Shown here: positions 1 through 9,585 of the stretch, in pieces
How positions within the stretch are numbered: position 1 is the first letter of the stretch
Layout: the number at the start of each line of letters is the position of its first letter
From: CADEFX01 sp963840425
GTDB taxonomy: Bacteria; Pseudomonadota; Alphaproteobacteria; Rhizobiales; Hyphomicrobiaceae
Direction of reading: 5' to 3'
NCBI GenBank assembly: GCA_963840425.1
Contig: CAWIYZ010000006.1
Coordinates: forward strand, 1 to 64,000
DNA: 64,000 bases
The notes under the pieces: generated by a model
Seen by the model: the letters and a program-made list of their open reading frames with translations, nothing else
Database searches by the model: none
Told to the model about the DNA's origin: nothing
Position numbers and translations under genes: made by a program

Positions 1-1
1 A

Positions 2-73
2 AAGACCGGCACCCGCCGCCAGGCCGAGTTGGTCAAGCTGGTGGCCGGGTTTTCCAATCCGCTGGTTGGTTGA
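2..73 (+). CDS. C-terminal end of a LuxR/NarL-type transcription regulator (partial)
   Basis: The window opens inside a plus-strand reading frame of 23 residues ending in TGA. The residues KTGTRRQAELVKLV match the last helix of LuxR-type helix-turn-helix domains, where an F-A-K-T-G-x-x-R-Q-A-E-L-V-R-L consensus is common. The recognition helix and everything upstream lie outside the window, so the sensing domain is unknown. Identification rests on this short signature only. Confidence 0.6.
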   Translation, partial: KTGTRRQAELVKLVAGFSNPLVG

Positions 74-203
74 TCCAAGTGTTTTCCGCCCCTGACCGGC
101 ATCAACCGAATGGTAGACGCGCCGGCATTCCCGGTGCTGCCATCCTCCCGCTACCGAAACCGCTCTCGGCAGTCAGTCAGCCCGTTCGGAGACCTGTTAT
201 GAA

Positions 204-625
204 ATGATACGCTTGCTATTCGTGGCGTCGTTAGGCTTTGCGGGGCCACGCTTGACGGCGCCGCCGCGACCGCAAGGGCCGATTCGGCTGAAGCTCACAC
301 CCACTTCTTGAGACGAGACACTTTCACTCGTCAACCGATCCGGTTTCCCCAAGGCGAGAACCAGTTGATTGCTGTGCTCGCATAGGTGGCGCCAGGTGGC
401 CAAGTTGGGCGCCACATGCATCCCGTGCCGCTCTTCGTCTACGTCCTCGAAGGCACGCTCACCATCGAGATGGAGGGCCATGGGACACATGCTTTCCAGG
501 CTGGTCAGGGTTTCGCCGAGGTGACCCATACCTGGCACAACGGCCGAAATCTGGGTGATAAGCCCGCGCGGTTCCTCGTCGTCTTCCCCGGCCAGAAGGG
601 CACTCCCAACCTCATCCGCCCCTGA
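204..625 (+). pseudogene. Secreted cupin-domain protein, broken
   Basis: Downstream of 386 the frame encodes a single-domain cupin. It has an H-M-H-P metal-binding start, then LFVYVLEGTLTIEMEG, a G-Q-G-F-A-E turn, the second-motif W-H and N-L-G-D-K-P. Codons 341-382 continue the family N-terminus in the same frame (RFPQGENQLIAVLA), but a TAG at 383-385 interrupts it. A signal-peptide-like start (MIRLLFVASLGFAG) begins at ATG 204 in a different frame. The original gene was therefore probably a 130-140-residue periplasmic cupin, now carrying one frameshift near 240 and one stop. A shorter product starting at GTG 386 is possible but would lack the first strands. Confidence 0.65.
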
Positions 626-693
626 TCGGCAGGACCTCGCTTCTGCTCACCGAACTCACCATCGAGACGAAGCCGCAGCTAGGAGACGCAACC

Positions 694-1544
694 GTGACGA
701 CGTTCGATCCCGCAAAGTACAAGGAAGCCACCCGTGAACATTGGCAAGCTGCTGCCAAGGCCTGGAACGACTGGGGTCCGCTCTTGCGCGCATGGCTTGG
801 GCCGGCCACTGAGGTCATGCTTGCCTGGCCAAGATCGGGCCAGGCAGCCGGGTGCTCGATGTCGCGGCGGGTGCCGGCGATCAGACCACGCAAACGGCGG
901 CCCGGGTCGGGCCGAACGGGTATGTGCTGGCAACCGACATCTCGTCGAAGATTCTTCGAGTTTGCCGCACTCAGCGCGCGCGCAGCGGGGCATGCCAATG
1001 TGGAAACCAAAGTACTCGACGGCGAGAATTGGACGTGCCCGAGGCGAGCTTCGACGCCGTCATCTCACGCGTCGGTCTGATCTATTTCCCCGATCAGCAA
1101 AGAGCTCTGGCCGGCATGAGGAAGGCTCTCAAGCCAGGCGGCCGAGTGGCAGCCATTGTTTACAGCACTGCCGAGAGCAACAAATTCTTCTCGATTCCCG
1201 TGTCGATCATTCGCCGTCGCGCCGACCTGCCGGCGCCGCTGGCGGGCCAGCCAGGACCCTTCAGCCTCGGCGCACCAGGCGTGCTCGAAGATCAGTTTGC
1301 CAAGGCCGAGTTTCGGGACATCGAGACGCGTCGCGGCGCGGCGCCGGTCAAGCTGAGCTCTGCGGCTGAGTGCGTACGGTTCGAGAAGGAATCGTTCGGC
1401 GCACTGCATCAAATGCTCGCCGGCCTCGATGAGGCTGGCCGCAGCGCTGCTTGGGCGGAGATCGAGCAGAAGCTCAGTCACTTCGAGGGGTCGTCCGGCT
1501 TCGAAGGCCCCTGCGAGATGATCGTGGCCGTGGGCGTCAAGTAA
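694..1544 (+). pseudogene. Class I SAM-dependent methyltransferase, three frameshifts
   Basis: Pieces of one methyltransferase are spread over two frames. They are an N-terminus with KYKEATREHWQAAAKAWNDWG, motif I as VLDVAAGAGDQT, the acidic loop LATDIS, a helix with EFAALSARAAGHANVETK, and the motif IV to C-terminal part with FDAVISRVGLIYFPDQQ and LKPGGRVAAIVYS. Frame changes are needed near 828, 957 and 1031. Each is a one-base change, and the reading frame at the end is the one expected. With these repaired the protein would be about 283 residues, a normal UbiE-like length. As written it is not translatable as one protein. Whether this is decay or residual sequence error cannot be decided here. 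Confidence 0.7.
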
Positions 1545-1760
1545 ATGGGGCGAAGACCAGCGAGGTGCGGGTCGGGTTAACCCGTGTTGGGTTAAGCGTG
1601 CGTGCCAAAGGCCGCAATTGTCCCTCTGTTCACCACCCTATCCCCGGGTGCGAGGGGAAAAATCAAGACAATCGTAAGGGCAGGTTAAGCCCATCCAAAA
1701 GCACGACCAGAAGGGCGCTGGCATCCTTGTGCAGCGCAGGTCAGCCCAAGAAGGGTCACC

Positions 1761-2075
1761 ATGAAGCGGATCCCAGTGTTGCCAATGGCCGTCGCGTTCA
1801 TCCCGCTCCTCAGTCCGCTTAAGGCAAGCGCCGAGGTGTTCGGTGAGTGTGCGCATCAGAGAAACCTCGACATGACAATCGCTTCGTGCATCAAGGCGTC
1901 GCGATCGACCTCTTACCCGTGGATCCTTCAGTGGGTCTACAGGGAGTTGGCTCGCGCGCATCGCGAGCGCGGTGAGATCCAGAAAGCGATTGCGAGCTAT
2001 GCACAGTCCCTCGCTGCCGAAGACCGCGAGGCGGTTCGCAAGGAAATGCAGGAGCTGATCCTATTCACGCAGTAG
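1761..2075 (+). CDS. Small secreted TPR-like protein
   Basis: The 104-residue product starts with a clear signal peptide: MKRIPVLPMAV, a hydrophobic core, then a cut after KASA. The mature part contains WVYRELARAHRERGEIQKAIASYAQSLAAED, which has the spacing of one tetratricopeptide-like helix pair, plus two cysteines near residues 30 and 43 that could form a disulfide in the periplasm. ATG 1761 is preceded by an AGAAGGG sequence at suitable distance. Function is unknown. The gene stands alone between a broken methyltransferase and the insertion sequence. Confidence 0.65.
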   Translation: MKRIPVLPMAVAFIPLLSPLKASAEVFGECAHQRNLDMTIASCIKASRSTSYPWILQWVYRELARAHRERGEIQKAIASYAQSLAAEDREAVRKEMQELILFTQ

Positions 2076-2607
2076 TATAGCCAAGACCCGTGGGAAGACT
2101 TGGCCACTATGCCGTCCTATCGACCTACCATTGCCAAAACGAGCAGGCCAAGTCCCGCAGCGACCGCAATGGTCATCCAAAACGCTTCGATCTGACCTAC
2201 CTTGTTCAGGACCTTCCAACCTCGCGCATGTTACTAGTCGGCCGCTCTGGCGGGGTGTTGCGGAGGGGATGCTGCTGGCCGGGGCCGCACAGGTGAGCTG
2301 AAAAGAGAAGGTGGCAACCGGGAAAGCAGGCGTTCTATCGCCGGATGCGCATGTTGCCGTTCTACTGGATCGCTGCCTGCTCGATGGCTTCGAAATGCCT
2401 CTTCAACCGCGCAAGTTCCGCAGCAGTGGGCCATCGCCCTTGACGAAGAAAGTGGCCGGGCCAGAACAGCATAATGGCAGCCCCAGTCGCCCAGGCATCG
2501 GTAGTCCTGTTGCTGTCCTGACTGGCAGACGTCGCTGCGGGTGCTTACAGCCGCTTTTGGCACAAACTCACCGCTCGCGTGGCCCACTAGGTTCGTCAGC
2601 TCTTGGA
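2076..2607. other. Intergenic stretch without a supported gene
   Basis: This 530-base stretch lies between the small secreted protein and the left inverted repeat of the insertion sequence. Reading frames in it have irregular composition and no recognisable motif or ribosome binding site, so nothing is called. Confidence 0.5.
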
Positions 2608-4220
2608 GGGAATGTGTTGCAGAACTCGTAGCTGGCGCCGGTTCTGTTTGCCGGCATCGCGGCTTGTGTCGGCTCTCGCATCGGGAGCTGCAGCCTCGAC
2701 GCCCGGCACCAACGCTCGACACCACTGACGCCTACGCCACGCACTCGGCGGTTTGCGGTGGGCTCCGACACATGAGCTTGGCGAGCCGCCTCAAGTTCTG
2801 CGCCGTGGCGGTCAGCAGCACTTCGTCGCGCGCGCCGCTCAGGCCGCGCAGGCGAAGCCGGTCGAGTTTGAGGATGCGCTTCATATGCGCAAACCTCACC
2901 TCTACTTTCTTGCGCTCGCGGCGTGACAGCTGGAAGGCTTCGGTGTTGGCGAGGGCACGCACCTGCTCGCGCACGTCCTCGTCGATGTCGCGCGAGACCT
3001 TGCGGGCGATGGCCGTCGTGCACCTGGGCTTGAGCTTGCAGATCGAGCAATCGTTTTTGCTCGCCCGATAGGGAAGAATGCGTCCTTGATCGACGATCCC
3101 CGAGTGCGTGAGCTCGGCCCCGGCGGGGCAGATGTAGACGTTGCGCTCTTTGTCGAAGATGAAGTCGGCCCGGCTGAACTTGCCGTCGGATCGGGCGGAC
3201 TTGTCCCACACCGGAACGTGCGGCGTGATGCCCCGATCCCAGAGCCACTTCAGGAGCTTTGCTGCGCCATAGGCGGTATCGCCCGCGAGCCGCTGGGGCT
3301 TGAGATCGAAGCGGCGCTGGACACGATCCACCATAGTCTCGGCGATGGCCATCTCCTCGCTGCGATTGGCGCGCGTGCCATCGGCGTCGAGGATGATCCC
3401 GCACTTGTTGTCGATCAGATAGTTGGCATCGTAGGCAAAGAACGGGTCTACACCCTTGCGTGCGACCCAGGCCGCCTGTGGATCGGTCAGCGAGATCTGC
3501 TTGGGCTGGCTTGCCGCCGCCGCTGCCGCCCGAGCCGTTGCCATCTCCACCGCCACTCTCTTCATCGCGGCGCGCGGCGTCGAGAGCCGCCAGATACTCA
3601 CGCACCGCATGCGATGCCTCCTCGGGCGTCGGCCAATCGATCGGCTGGTCGCCTCCTGAACGCTTCTTCTTGTCCACGTCGGCCTTGATCAGGCTGGCGT
3701 CGATCGAAAATGCTTCGCCGCCCACCAGACCTGCCGCGATGCACAGCCCCACCACCCGCTCGAACACGCGGCGCAAGGCGTCGCTGTCGCGAAACCGCTC
3801 GTGCCGGGCCCGCGAGAACACCGAATGATCCGGGATCTTGTCTTCGACGCTCAGCCTGCAATACCACCGGTAGGCCAGATTGACCTGCACCTCAGCGCAG
3901 ATGCGCCGCTCCGAGCGGATGGCAAACACGTAGCCGACGATGAGCATCCGGATCATGAGCACCGGATCGATCGACGGTCGCCCGGTGTGGGAGTAGTAGG
4001 GCGCCAGCTCCTTGTGCACCCAGCCCAGATCGAGTACCGCGTCGATCCGGCGAACCAGATGATCCGGCGGCACCACCTCGTCGAGGTCGAACTCGTAGAA
4101 GAACTGGCCCTGCCTGTCTTCCCGCCGCCCCATCATCGCAGGCTCCCGCTGACCACAGCCTCAGGCCGACGGAATCACGGTTCGCCTCAGTTCTCAATGG
4201 GAGTTCTGCAACACATTCCC
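2608..4220 (-). mobile_element. IS1182-type insertion sequence
   Basis: The element is bounded by a perfect 20-bp inverted repeat: GGGAATGTGTTGCAGAACTC at 2608-2627 and its complement at 4201-4220. It contains one transposase gene on the minus strand. Length of about 1.6 kb and the transposase type fit the IS1182 family. No convincing target duplication is visible at the edges. The flanking sequences differ, so the element may be old or may have recombined with the neighbouring relic. Confidence 0.85.
2732..4136 (-). pseudogene. IS1182-family transposase, frameshifted
   Basis: The N-terminal frame (from ATG 4136) reads MMGRREDRQGQFFYEFDLDE, then HTGRPSIDPVLMIRMLIVGY, SFSIDASLIKADV-type sequence and a Gly/Ser-rich stretch. 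The C-terminal frame (stop at 2732) carries QISLTDPQAAW, ANYLIDNKCGIILDADGTRANR, a four-cysteine cluster (CPAGAEL, CSICKLKPRC) and the final KVEVRFAHMKRIL helix. These are the DDE transposase parts of this family, together about 468 residues. The frames must change at about 3510, inside the Gly-rich linker. The break is a single base with no A6 or A3G-type slip site that I can see, so inactivation is more likely than programmed frameshifting. Confidence 0.75.
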
Positions 4221-4269
4221 CCTCATACCTGACGTACGTCCAGCGGCAGCGGTTTCGTCTGCTCGGTGC

Positions 4270-4502
4270 CGATTTTGTTGCAGAAGTGCGTTGCTGTGAG
4301 CCGCGAAGCGTGGTTCGCCAAGCTCATCTGTCGAAGTCCACCGCAAACTGCTGAGTGCGTGACGTAGGCGTCAAGTGGTGTCGAGCGTTGCTGCCGGGCG
4401 TCGAGGCCGCGGCTTCCCATAGGAGAGCCGACACAAGCCGCGATGCCGGCAAACAGAACCGGCGCCAGCTACGATGCGACAGCGAGTTCTGCAACACATT
4501 CG
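4270..4502 (+). repeat. Small IS1182-derived relic with degenerate ends (MITE-like)
   Basis: Sequence from about 4303 to 4501 is a diverged copy, in inverted orientation, of the 3' end of the neighbouring IS (the complement of 2610-2800). It includes the transposase tail KLICRSPPQTAECV and the end GAGTTCTGCAACACATTC at 4484-4501. At 4270-4288 lies CGATTTTGTTGCAGAAGTG, which matches the opposite IS end at 15 of 19 positions. The 230-bp unit thus looks like an internally deleted derivative with both ends retained. The right end match is strong; the left end is inferred. Confidence 0.6.
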
Positions 4503-4617
4503 GAGGTAAAGCTGCCGTGGTCATGCCACTTCCAGATCGGCAGAGTGTGACCCGACGCTGCCGAAGGTTGGAAAACCTCACAGTGAAGCATCGCACCTGC
4601 CAATCCGACGCTTGAAG

Positions 4618-5580
4618 TCACCGCGTTGTTCCACGCCTTCGGGTGGCGCCATGTTGCTCGGGGGGGCTGGGCCGGCTGATGGGAAAGACGGCGCGGAAGT
4701 GCGCGGCCAGCATCTCGCAAAAGCTCGTAGCGTAGAGCGGCAAAGGGCGTCGTTTGTCCCACAGCATGACGAGCTGCTCGCGCAATGGCTTGCCCCGGTA
4801 TGTCACGCCGAAGATCCGTACCTTGTAGTGTCGCGTGCGCAGCGCCGACGGAATGATGGCAACGCCGTGACCGGCTTCCGCCATCGCCACCAGCGTGTGG
4901 GGGGCGCGGCTTTCCAAGAGAATGTTGGGCTTCAGTCCCGCGAGCCGGCATGCGGCGTCGAACACCCTGCGGACCACGAATGCGGGATCTTGCAGGATCA
5001 GCGGATGCGGCGCCAGACGGCCGATATCGATCGTTGGACCCTCGCCCAACTTCAAGCTCGGGTGACACGCTGCCAGTATCTCGACTGGAGCCAACGCCAG
5101 GTGCGCGAAGCGGTGATCGTCTGGCTGCAGCGCATGGATCGAACTCTGCGCTACATGCAGATCACCCCTTTCTAGCATCGCGAGGACCTCGGGGCCGATT
5201 ACGTCGAACAATTTCACCTGCACGTTCGGATAGCGCCGCGCGTATCCATGCAGGAATGGTGCTATGGCACCTTCCAGGTTCTGAGACGACGCGGCAACCT
5301 TGAGCACGCCGGTATCGCCGCGCTTAAGGAGCTGAGCCTGCTCTCCTATGGCATTCGCGTAATTCAGCAGCCCTCGGTAATGCCCGAGCAACTGCTCGCC
5401 CTCACCGGTCAGGCGAAGGCGTCGCCCGACGCGGTCGAACAACTGCAAACCGAGTTCTGCTTCGAGGTCACTGATGTGCCGCGACAATGCCGGCTGGGCG
5501 ATGCGCAGCCGCAGCGCTGCCTTGGAGACGGTCCCGAGCTCAGCCACGGTAACGAAGGTTCGGGCGTGACGCAGGTTCAT
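4618..5580 (-). CDS. LysR-family transcriptional regulator
   Basis: The 320-residue protein has the family length. Residues 1-60 form the winged HTH (RTFVTVAELGTVSKAALRL, then IAQPALSRHISDLEAELG). Residues 90-295 form the two-lobed effector-binding domain, with GVLKVAASS and the late MAEAGHGVAIIPS helix. The gene is divergent from the Bug-type binding protein at 5699 with about 120 bases between starts. This is the usual arrangement for a LysR protein that controls the neighbouring gene in response to the same small carboxylate or aromatic compound. The C-terminus is long and basic. The gene is intact, unlike several neighbours. Confidence 0.88.
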   Translation of the reverse strand: MNLRHARTFVTVAELGTVSKAALRLRIAQPALSRHISDLEAELGLQLFDRVGRRLRLTGEGEQLLGHYRGLLNYANAIGEQAQLLKRGDTGVLKVAASSQNLEGAIAPFLHGYARRYPNVQVKLFDVIGPEVLAMLERGDLHVAQSSIHALQPDDHRFAHLALAPVEILAACHPSLKLGEGPTIDIGRLAPHPLILQDPAFVVRRVFDAACRLAGLKPNILLESRAPHTLVAMAEAGHGVAIIPSALRTRHYKVRIFGVTYRGKPLREQLVMLWDKRRPLPLYATSFCEMLAAHFRAVFPISRPSPPEQHGATRRRGTTR

Positions 5581-5698
5581 GCCTTTGCTTATGCCAAAAC
5601 GGCCTTAAGAACCAGAAGAATAAAGTATTGGACGATTAGTGGCCCTTGCATCACGTTTTGCCTGCCGGCAATTTCCAACGCTAAACGAGGAGATAGCC

Positions 5699-6670
5699 AT
5701 GAAAGCGATCTACCTGACAACGCTGCTGCCGGTGATCGGATTTGGGTTGGCGACGCCGGAGGCTCGCGCGGATACGTGGCCGTCGAAATTCGTTCGGGCG
5801 ATCGTCCCATTCGCAGCGGGGAGCACCACGGATATCGTTCCACGCGTCGTGTTCGATCAGCTATCTTCCCAACTCGGCCAAAGCATCGTTGTTGAGAACC
5901 GTGCTGGCGCCGGAGGTACGATCGGCAGTAGCTTTGTGGCCCAGGCCAAGCCTGACGGCTACACGCTCCTTGCGCACGGTTCCGCCCTTACCATCTCGCC
6001 GGCGCTTTATTCCGACCTCAGCTTCGATCCGGCGCGCGACTTCATTCCTGTTATCCCACTGGGCACTACCGCAAACGTGTTGGTTGTACCGCCGGAGCGC
6101 GATTGGAGGACCGTGAGCGACTTGGTCGCCGCTGCCAAGGCGAAACCGGGCGCGCTCAACTTTTCCTCGGTTGGCGTCGGCAGCGCAACCCATCTGAGCG
6201 CCGAGCGCTTCCGGCACAGCGCGGGAGTGGACGCACTGCACGTTCCGTTCAAGGGTGGGGCTGAAGCAATGAACGAGGTGATTGCGGGTCGCATCGATTT
6301 CTTCTTCGGGCCGGTCGGACTCGTCCTGCCACACGTTCGAGAGAGCAAATTGCGTGCGCTCGTGGTGAATGGAGCCAAGCGATCGTCCGCCCTGCCCGAC
6401 GTTCCGACTACGCTAGAAGCGGGGATCGCCAACGCCGAGTATCCGATTTGGTTTGGGTTGTTCCTGCCCGCCAAGACGCCGCGTGAGATCGTCGAGAAAC
6501 TGCACGGTGAGACCGTCAAGGCCCTCCAGGCTTCAAAGGTTCGCGAGAAGCTGGCCGCGCTCGGCATCGATCAGATGCCGATGTCACCCTCTGATTTCGC
6601 CGCTCACGTCCACAGAGAAATCGCAGTCAATGCAAACTTGGTGCACGAGGCCGGCCTGAAAGCCCAGTGA
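5699..6670 (+). CDS. Bug-family (TctC-like) periplasmic substrate-binding protein
   Basis: The 323-residue protein has a signal peptide (MKAIYLTTLLPVIGFGLATPEARA) and mature hallmarks of the tripartite tricarboxylate transporter receptor family. These are IVPFAAGSTTDIVPRVV near the N-terminus, ENRAGAGGTIGSSFVA, then KPDGYTLL, and GVGSATHLSAE with HVPFKGGAEAMNEVIAGRIDFF. Start ATG 5699 is chosen because of the GAGGAG at 5686-5692 and the signal peptide. No TctA or TctB membrane genes are nearby. Orphan binding proteins like this are very numerous in alpha- and betaproteobacteria and may act as sensors or share distant permeases. The ligand is unknown, but it is probably controlled by the divergent LysR protein. 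Confidence 0.88.
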   Translation: MKAIYLTTLLPVIGFGLATPEARADTWPSKFVRAIVPFAAGSTTDIVPRVVFDQLSSQLGQSIVVENRAGAGGTIGSSFVAQAKPDGYTLLAHGSALTISPALYSDLSFDPARDFIPVIPLGTTANVLVVPPERDWRTVSDLVAAAKAKPGALNFSSVGVGSATHLSAERFRHSAGVDALHVPFKGGAEAMNEVIAGRIDFFFGPVGLVLPHVRESKLRALVVNGAKRSSALPDVPTTLEAGIANAEYPIWFGLFLPAKTPREIVEKLHGETVKALQASKVREKLAALGIDQMPMSPSDFAAHVHREIAVNANLVHEAGLKAQ

Positions 6671-6692
6671 TCGGTCCTGACCCGGTCGACCT

Positions 6693-6719
6693 GGCCGCTC
6701 GTACGAGCGGCCGGTCTTT
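6693..6719 (+). terminator. Intrinsic terminator after the TctC-like gene
   Basis: A perfect 8-bp stem GGCCGCTC / GAGCGGCC around a GTAC loop is followed by GGTCTTT. It begins 23 bases after the stop codon at 6670. The U-tract is short, so termination efficiency is uncertain. Confidence 0.6.
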
Positions 6720-6733
6720 GCGCGGAGTAATCT

Positions 6734-7517
6734 GTGACGGCATACAGCTTCGATGATAGTGAGGCCTACGAGCAGTTCATGGGCCGCTGGAGCCGCGAGA
6801 TCGGCAAGGCCTTCCTCGCTGAGTTGCAATCGCCCAGGGGGGCGCATTGGCTCGACGTTGGCTGTGGCACGGGGATCCTCACGGAGCTGATCTCTGAGTT
6901 CGTGTGCACCGGCATCACTGATTGCCGTTGACCCGTCAGAGGCACAGGTGGCCCATGCGCGAAAGGGAAGCACACTAAGGAAAGCAGAGTTCCGTCTCGC
7001 CGACGTGCAGGAGCTGCCATTTGCAGATGCATCGTTCGATGTCGTCGCTTCTGCCCTGGTCATCAATTTCGTACCCGATAGGGAGCGCGCGATGTCGGAG
7101 ATGCGCCGCGTTGCGCGTCCTGGCGGTCTTATCGCCGCGTGCGTGTGGGATTTTGCGGCCGAGCTCTCGCCGAGCGGACCCCTGCGCCGCGCGATGCGGC
7201 GGTTAGGTATCCACCCACCGCCAGTTCCAGGCGCGGACGCGTCCGGGCTCGCAGGGCTTGCCGATCTTTTCACGAAGGCGAGACTGAGCGCAGTCATCAC
7301 CACCAGCATAGAGGTTGCGGTGTCGTTTCGCGGATTCGATGCGTTCTGGCTTTCGCAGACGCCGCGCTATGCGCCAACCACGAAGGTAATCGCCGCCATG
7401 TCCCCGAGGGACCGGCAGGCGCTGATAGAGGCGGTTGAAGCCGATCTACGACCTTTGCCCGGTGGTGTTGGATACTCTGCCCGGGCCAATGTCGTCAGAG
7501 GGCATTGTCCGGTCTGA
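6734..7517 (+). pseudogene. Class I SAM-dependent methyltransferase, frameshifted
   Basis: The first frame reads YSFDDSEAYEQFMGRWSREIG and motif I as WLDVGCGTGILTELI, then stops at 6931. The second frame resumes with VDPSEAQVAHARKGS, motif II/III as FRLADVQELPFADASFDVV, and continues through MRRVARPGGLIAACVWDF to the stop at 7517. The frames must join around 6902-6925. Repaired length would be about 260 residues, normal for UbiE/Methyltransf_11 proteins acting on small molecules. It is the second broken methyltransferase in 6 kb but is not a copy of the first: motif I and the C-terminal half differ. Confidence 0.72.
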
Positions 7518-7764
7518 CCTATTTCACCGGGAAGCGCCAGGGCATGTCTGCTGTTGGCACAAACTTACCGGTCAGCGAGCGCGGGGATCACTTCGCCGCA
7601 AAGCGGACCATGGACAGGTTGGTTCTCCACTGAATGAGGACGCACTGCGCCACCGCACGAGTGGCAGAAATATTGTCGGCCACCGCATTTGCGGTACCGC
7701 TCTTACGAGGGCCGAGGTAGGGCGGCCGGTCATCGGCCGATCTTTTGGACCACGGACTGTCCCT

Positions 7765-9337
7765 CTACTGTCGCGAGATGCCAGCCTTGCCGGAGCGCAG
7801 CATGAACTTCTGCACCTTGCCCGTCGCCGTCTTCGGCAGCTCGTCGACGAAGCTGATCCACTGCGGGGTCTTGAAGTGTGCGAGCGCACTGCGCACGTGC
7901 AGCTTCAATTCGTCCTCCGTCACCCGGGCACCCTGCCGCAGGATGACGAAGGCATGGGGCGACTCACCCCAGCGCTGATGCGGCCTACCGACCACCGCGA
8001 CCTCCTGCACCGCCGGATGCCGTAGCAAGCAGCCCTCGATCTCGACCGACGAGATGTTCTCGCCGCCCGAGATAATGATGTCCTTGAAGCGGTCGCGAAT
8101 CTCGATGTAGCCGTCCGGATGCACGACCGCGGCATCGCCCGAATGAAACCAGCCGTTCTTGATCACCGCGCTCGTCGCCTCGGGGTCGTTGTAGTAGCCC
8201 TTCATGACGACATTGCCGCGGACCGTGATCTCGCCCAGCGTCTGGCCATCGTGCGGCACCTCGTTGCCGTCGTCGTCCACCACCTTCAGCTCCCCGGAGC
8301 TGACCAGCTCGACGCCCTGGCGCGCCTTGATCTGTGCCCGCTCCTGTAGCGACAGCGTTTGGTGCTCGGGCAACGGCTCGCAGAACGTGATCAGCGGCGC
8401 CGTCTCAGTCAACCCGTAGACGTGGGTCAACTCCCACCCGAGCTCCCGCTCGACAAGCTCGATGGTCGCGGCCGCCGGCGGCGCGCCAGCCGTGAACAGT
8501 CGAACGCCGCGCGGCGCCCCGATGCGTATCTCCGCCGGTGCGTTGGCGATGCTGATCAGCACGGTGGGCGCCGCGCACAGCATGGTGATGCGCTCATCCT
8601 TGATTAGTTGATAGATCAGCTTGGGCTCGACGCGCCGCATGCACACGTGCGTCATACCGCGCGCGGTGTTGATCCACGTGAACGTCCAGCCGTTGGCGTG
8701 GAACATCGGCAGTGTCCACAGGTAGCGGTCGGCTGGCGTCAGGTGATGCTGCACGAGCGTGCCCATCACGTTCAGGTAGGCGTTGCGATGCGTGATCATC
8801 ACGCCCTTGGGTCTCGCCGTCGTCCCACTCGTGTAGTTGATGGTGAGTAAATCGCCCTCGGCGATGTCCGGCTTTTCGAACGCGGGCCCATGCTTGGCCA
8901 GTGTTGTCTCGTAGTCGATCCAGCCCTCGCCCGCGCCTTCCAACGCGACGAAGTGTTCGACACCCCTGACCTTGCTGCGGACGTCCATCGATGGCCTCGA
9001 TATAGTCACCATGCGCGCAGACGACCTTCGCGCCGCAATGGTTGATGATGTACTCAAAGTCGCCGGGCAGCAGGCGATAGTTGATCGGCACCAGCACCGC
9101 GCCGATCTGCGGCACGGCGTAGTAGGCTTCGAGATGCGCATGCGTATTCGGGGCGATGTAGGCGACGCGATCGCCTTTCTTGACACCCATCGCCTGTAGG
9201 GCCGCCGACCAACGGTCGCAGCGCTCAAGAAGCTGCGCGTAGGTCAGCCGCAGAGCGCCGTCGACAACAGCCTCGCGGTTGGCGTAGAGCCGGCGCGCGC
9301 GGCGTGCGAATTCCATCGGCGTCAGCGGGATTTCCAT
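7765..9337 (-). pseudogene. Acyl-CoA synthetase (AMP-forming), one frameshift
   Basis: The protein, if repaired, is about 523 residues. It has MEIPLTPMEFARRARRLYAN at the start, the ATP/AMP loop YTSGTTARPKGV, VYGLTETAP, and the GWFHSGDAAVVHPDGYIEI-type core. RFKDIIISGGENISSVEIE follows, with the C-terminal lysine motif PKTATGKVQKF. This is the medium/long-chain fatty acyl-CoA ligase type that activates a carboxylic acid to its CoA ester. The break lies near 8985: deleting one G from GATGGACG restores IDDVRSKVRGVEHFVAL. Start ATG 9337 is preceded by GGAAAG. A G-run change is a typical sequence-error site, so the gene may really be intact. Confidence 0.78.
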
Positions 9338-9585
9338 TGCGGCGGTTCTTTCCAGTGCGACTTCGGGGGGTGAGCGATCCGCGGCCTCCGACAAGCAGCG
9401 TCGTTGTCAGTCAGCCGGAGAATAGGACCACCTTCTGACACCCCGCAATGGACAGCCGTGTCGAAGCACGGCGTAAAGGGTAGGAGAGTGCCAGAAGCCC
9501 CCGATAGCAGTCGACGCAAAACCGATCCTAACCCTGGCCCACTTCGGAGTCCGGCTCGGCTGCCAGCCGCACAGGCTGAAGACTG

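Noticed and set aside
2732..4136. Programmed -1 frameshift in the IS transposase
   Set aside because: IS1182-type transposases are normally a single frame and no slippery heptamer with downstream structure was seen at about 3510.
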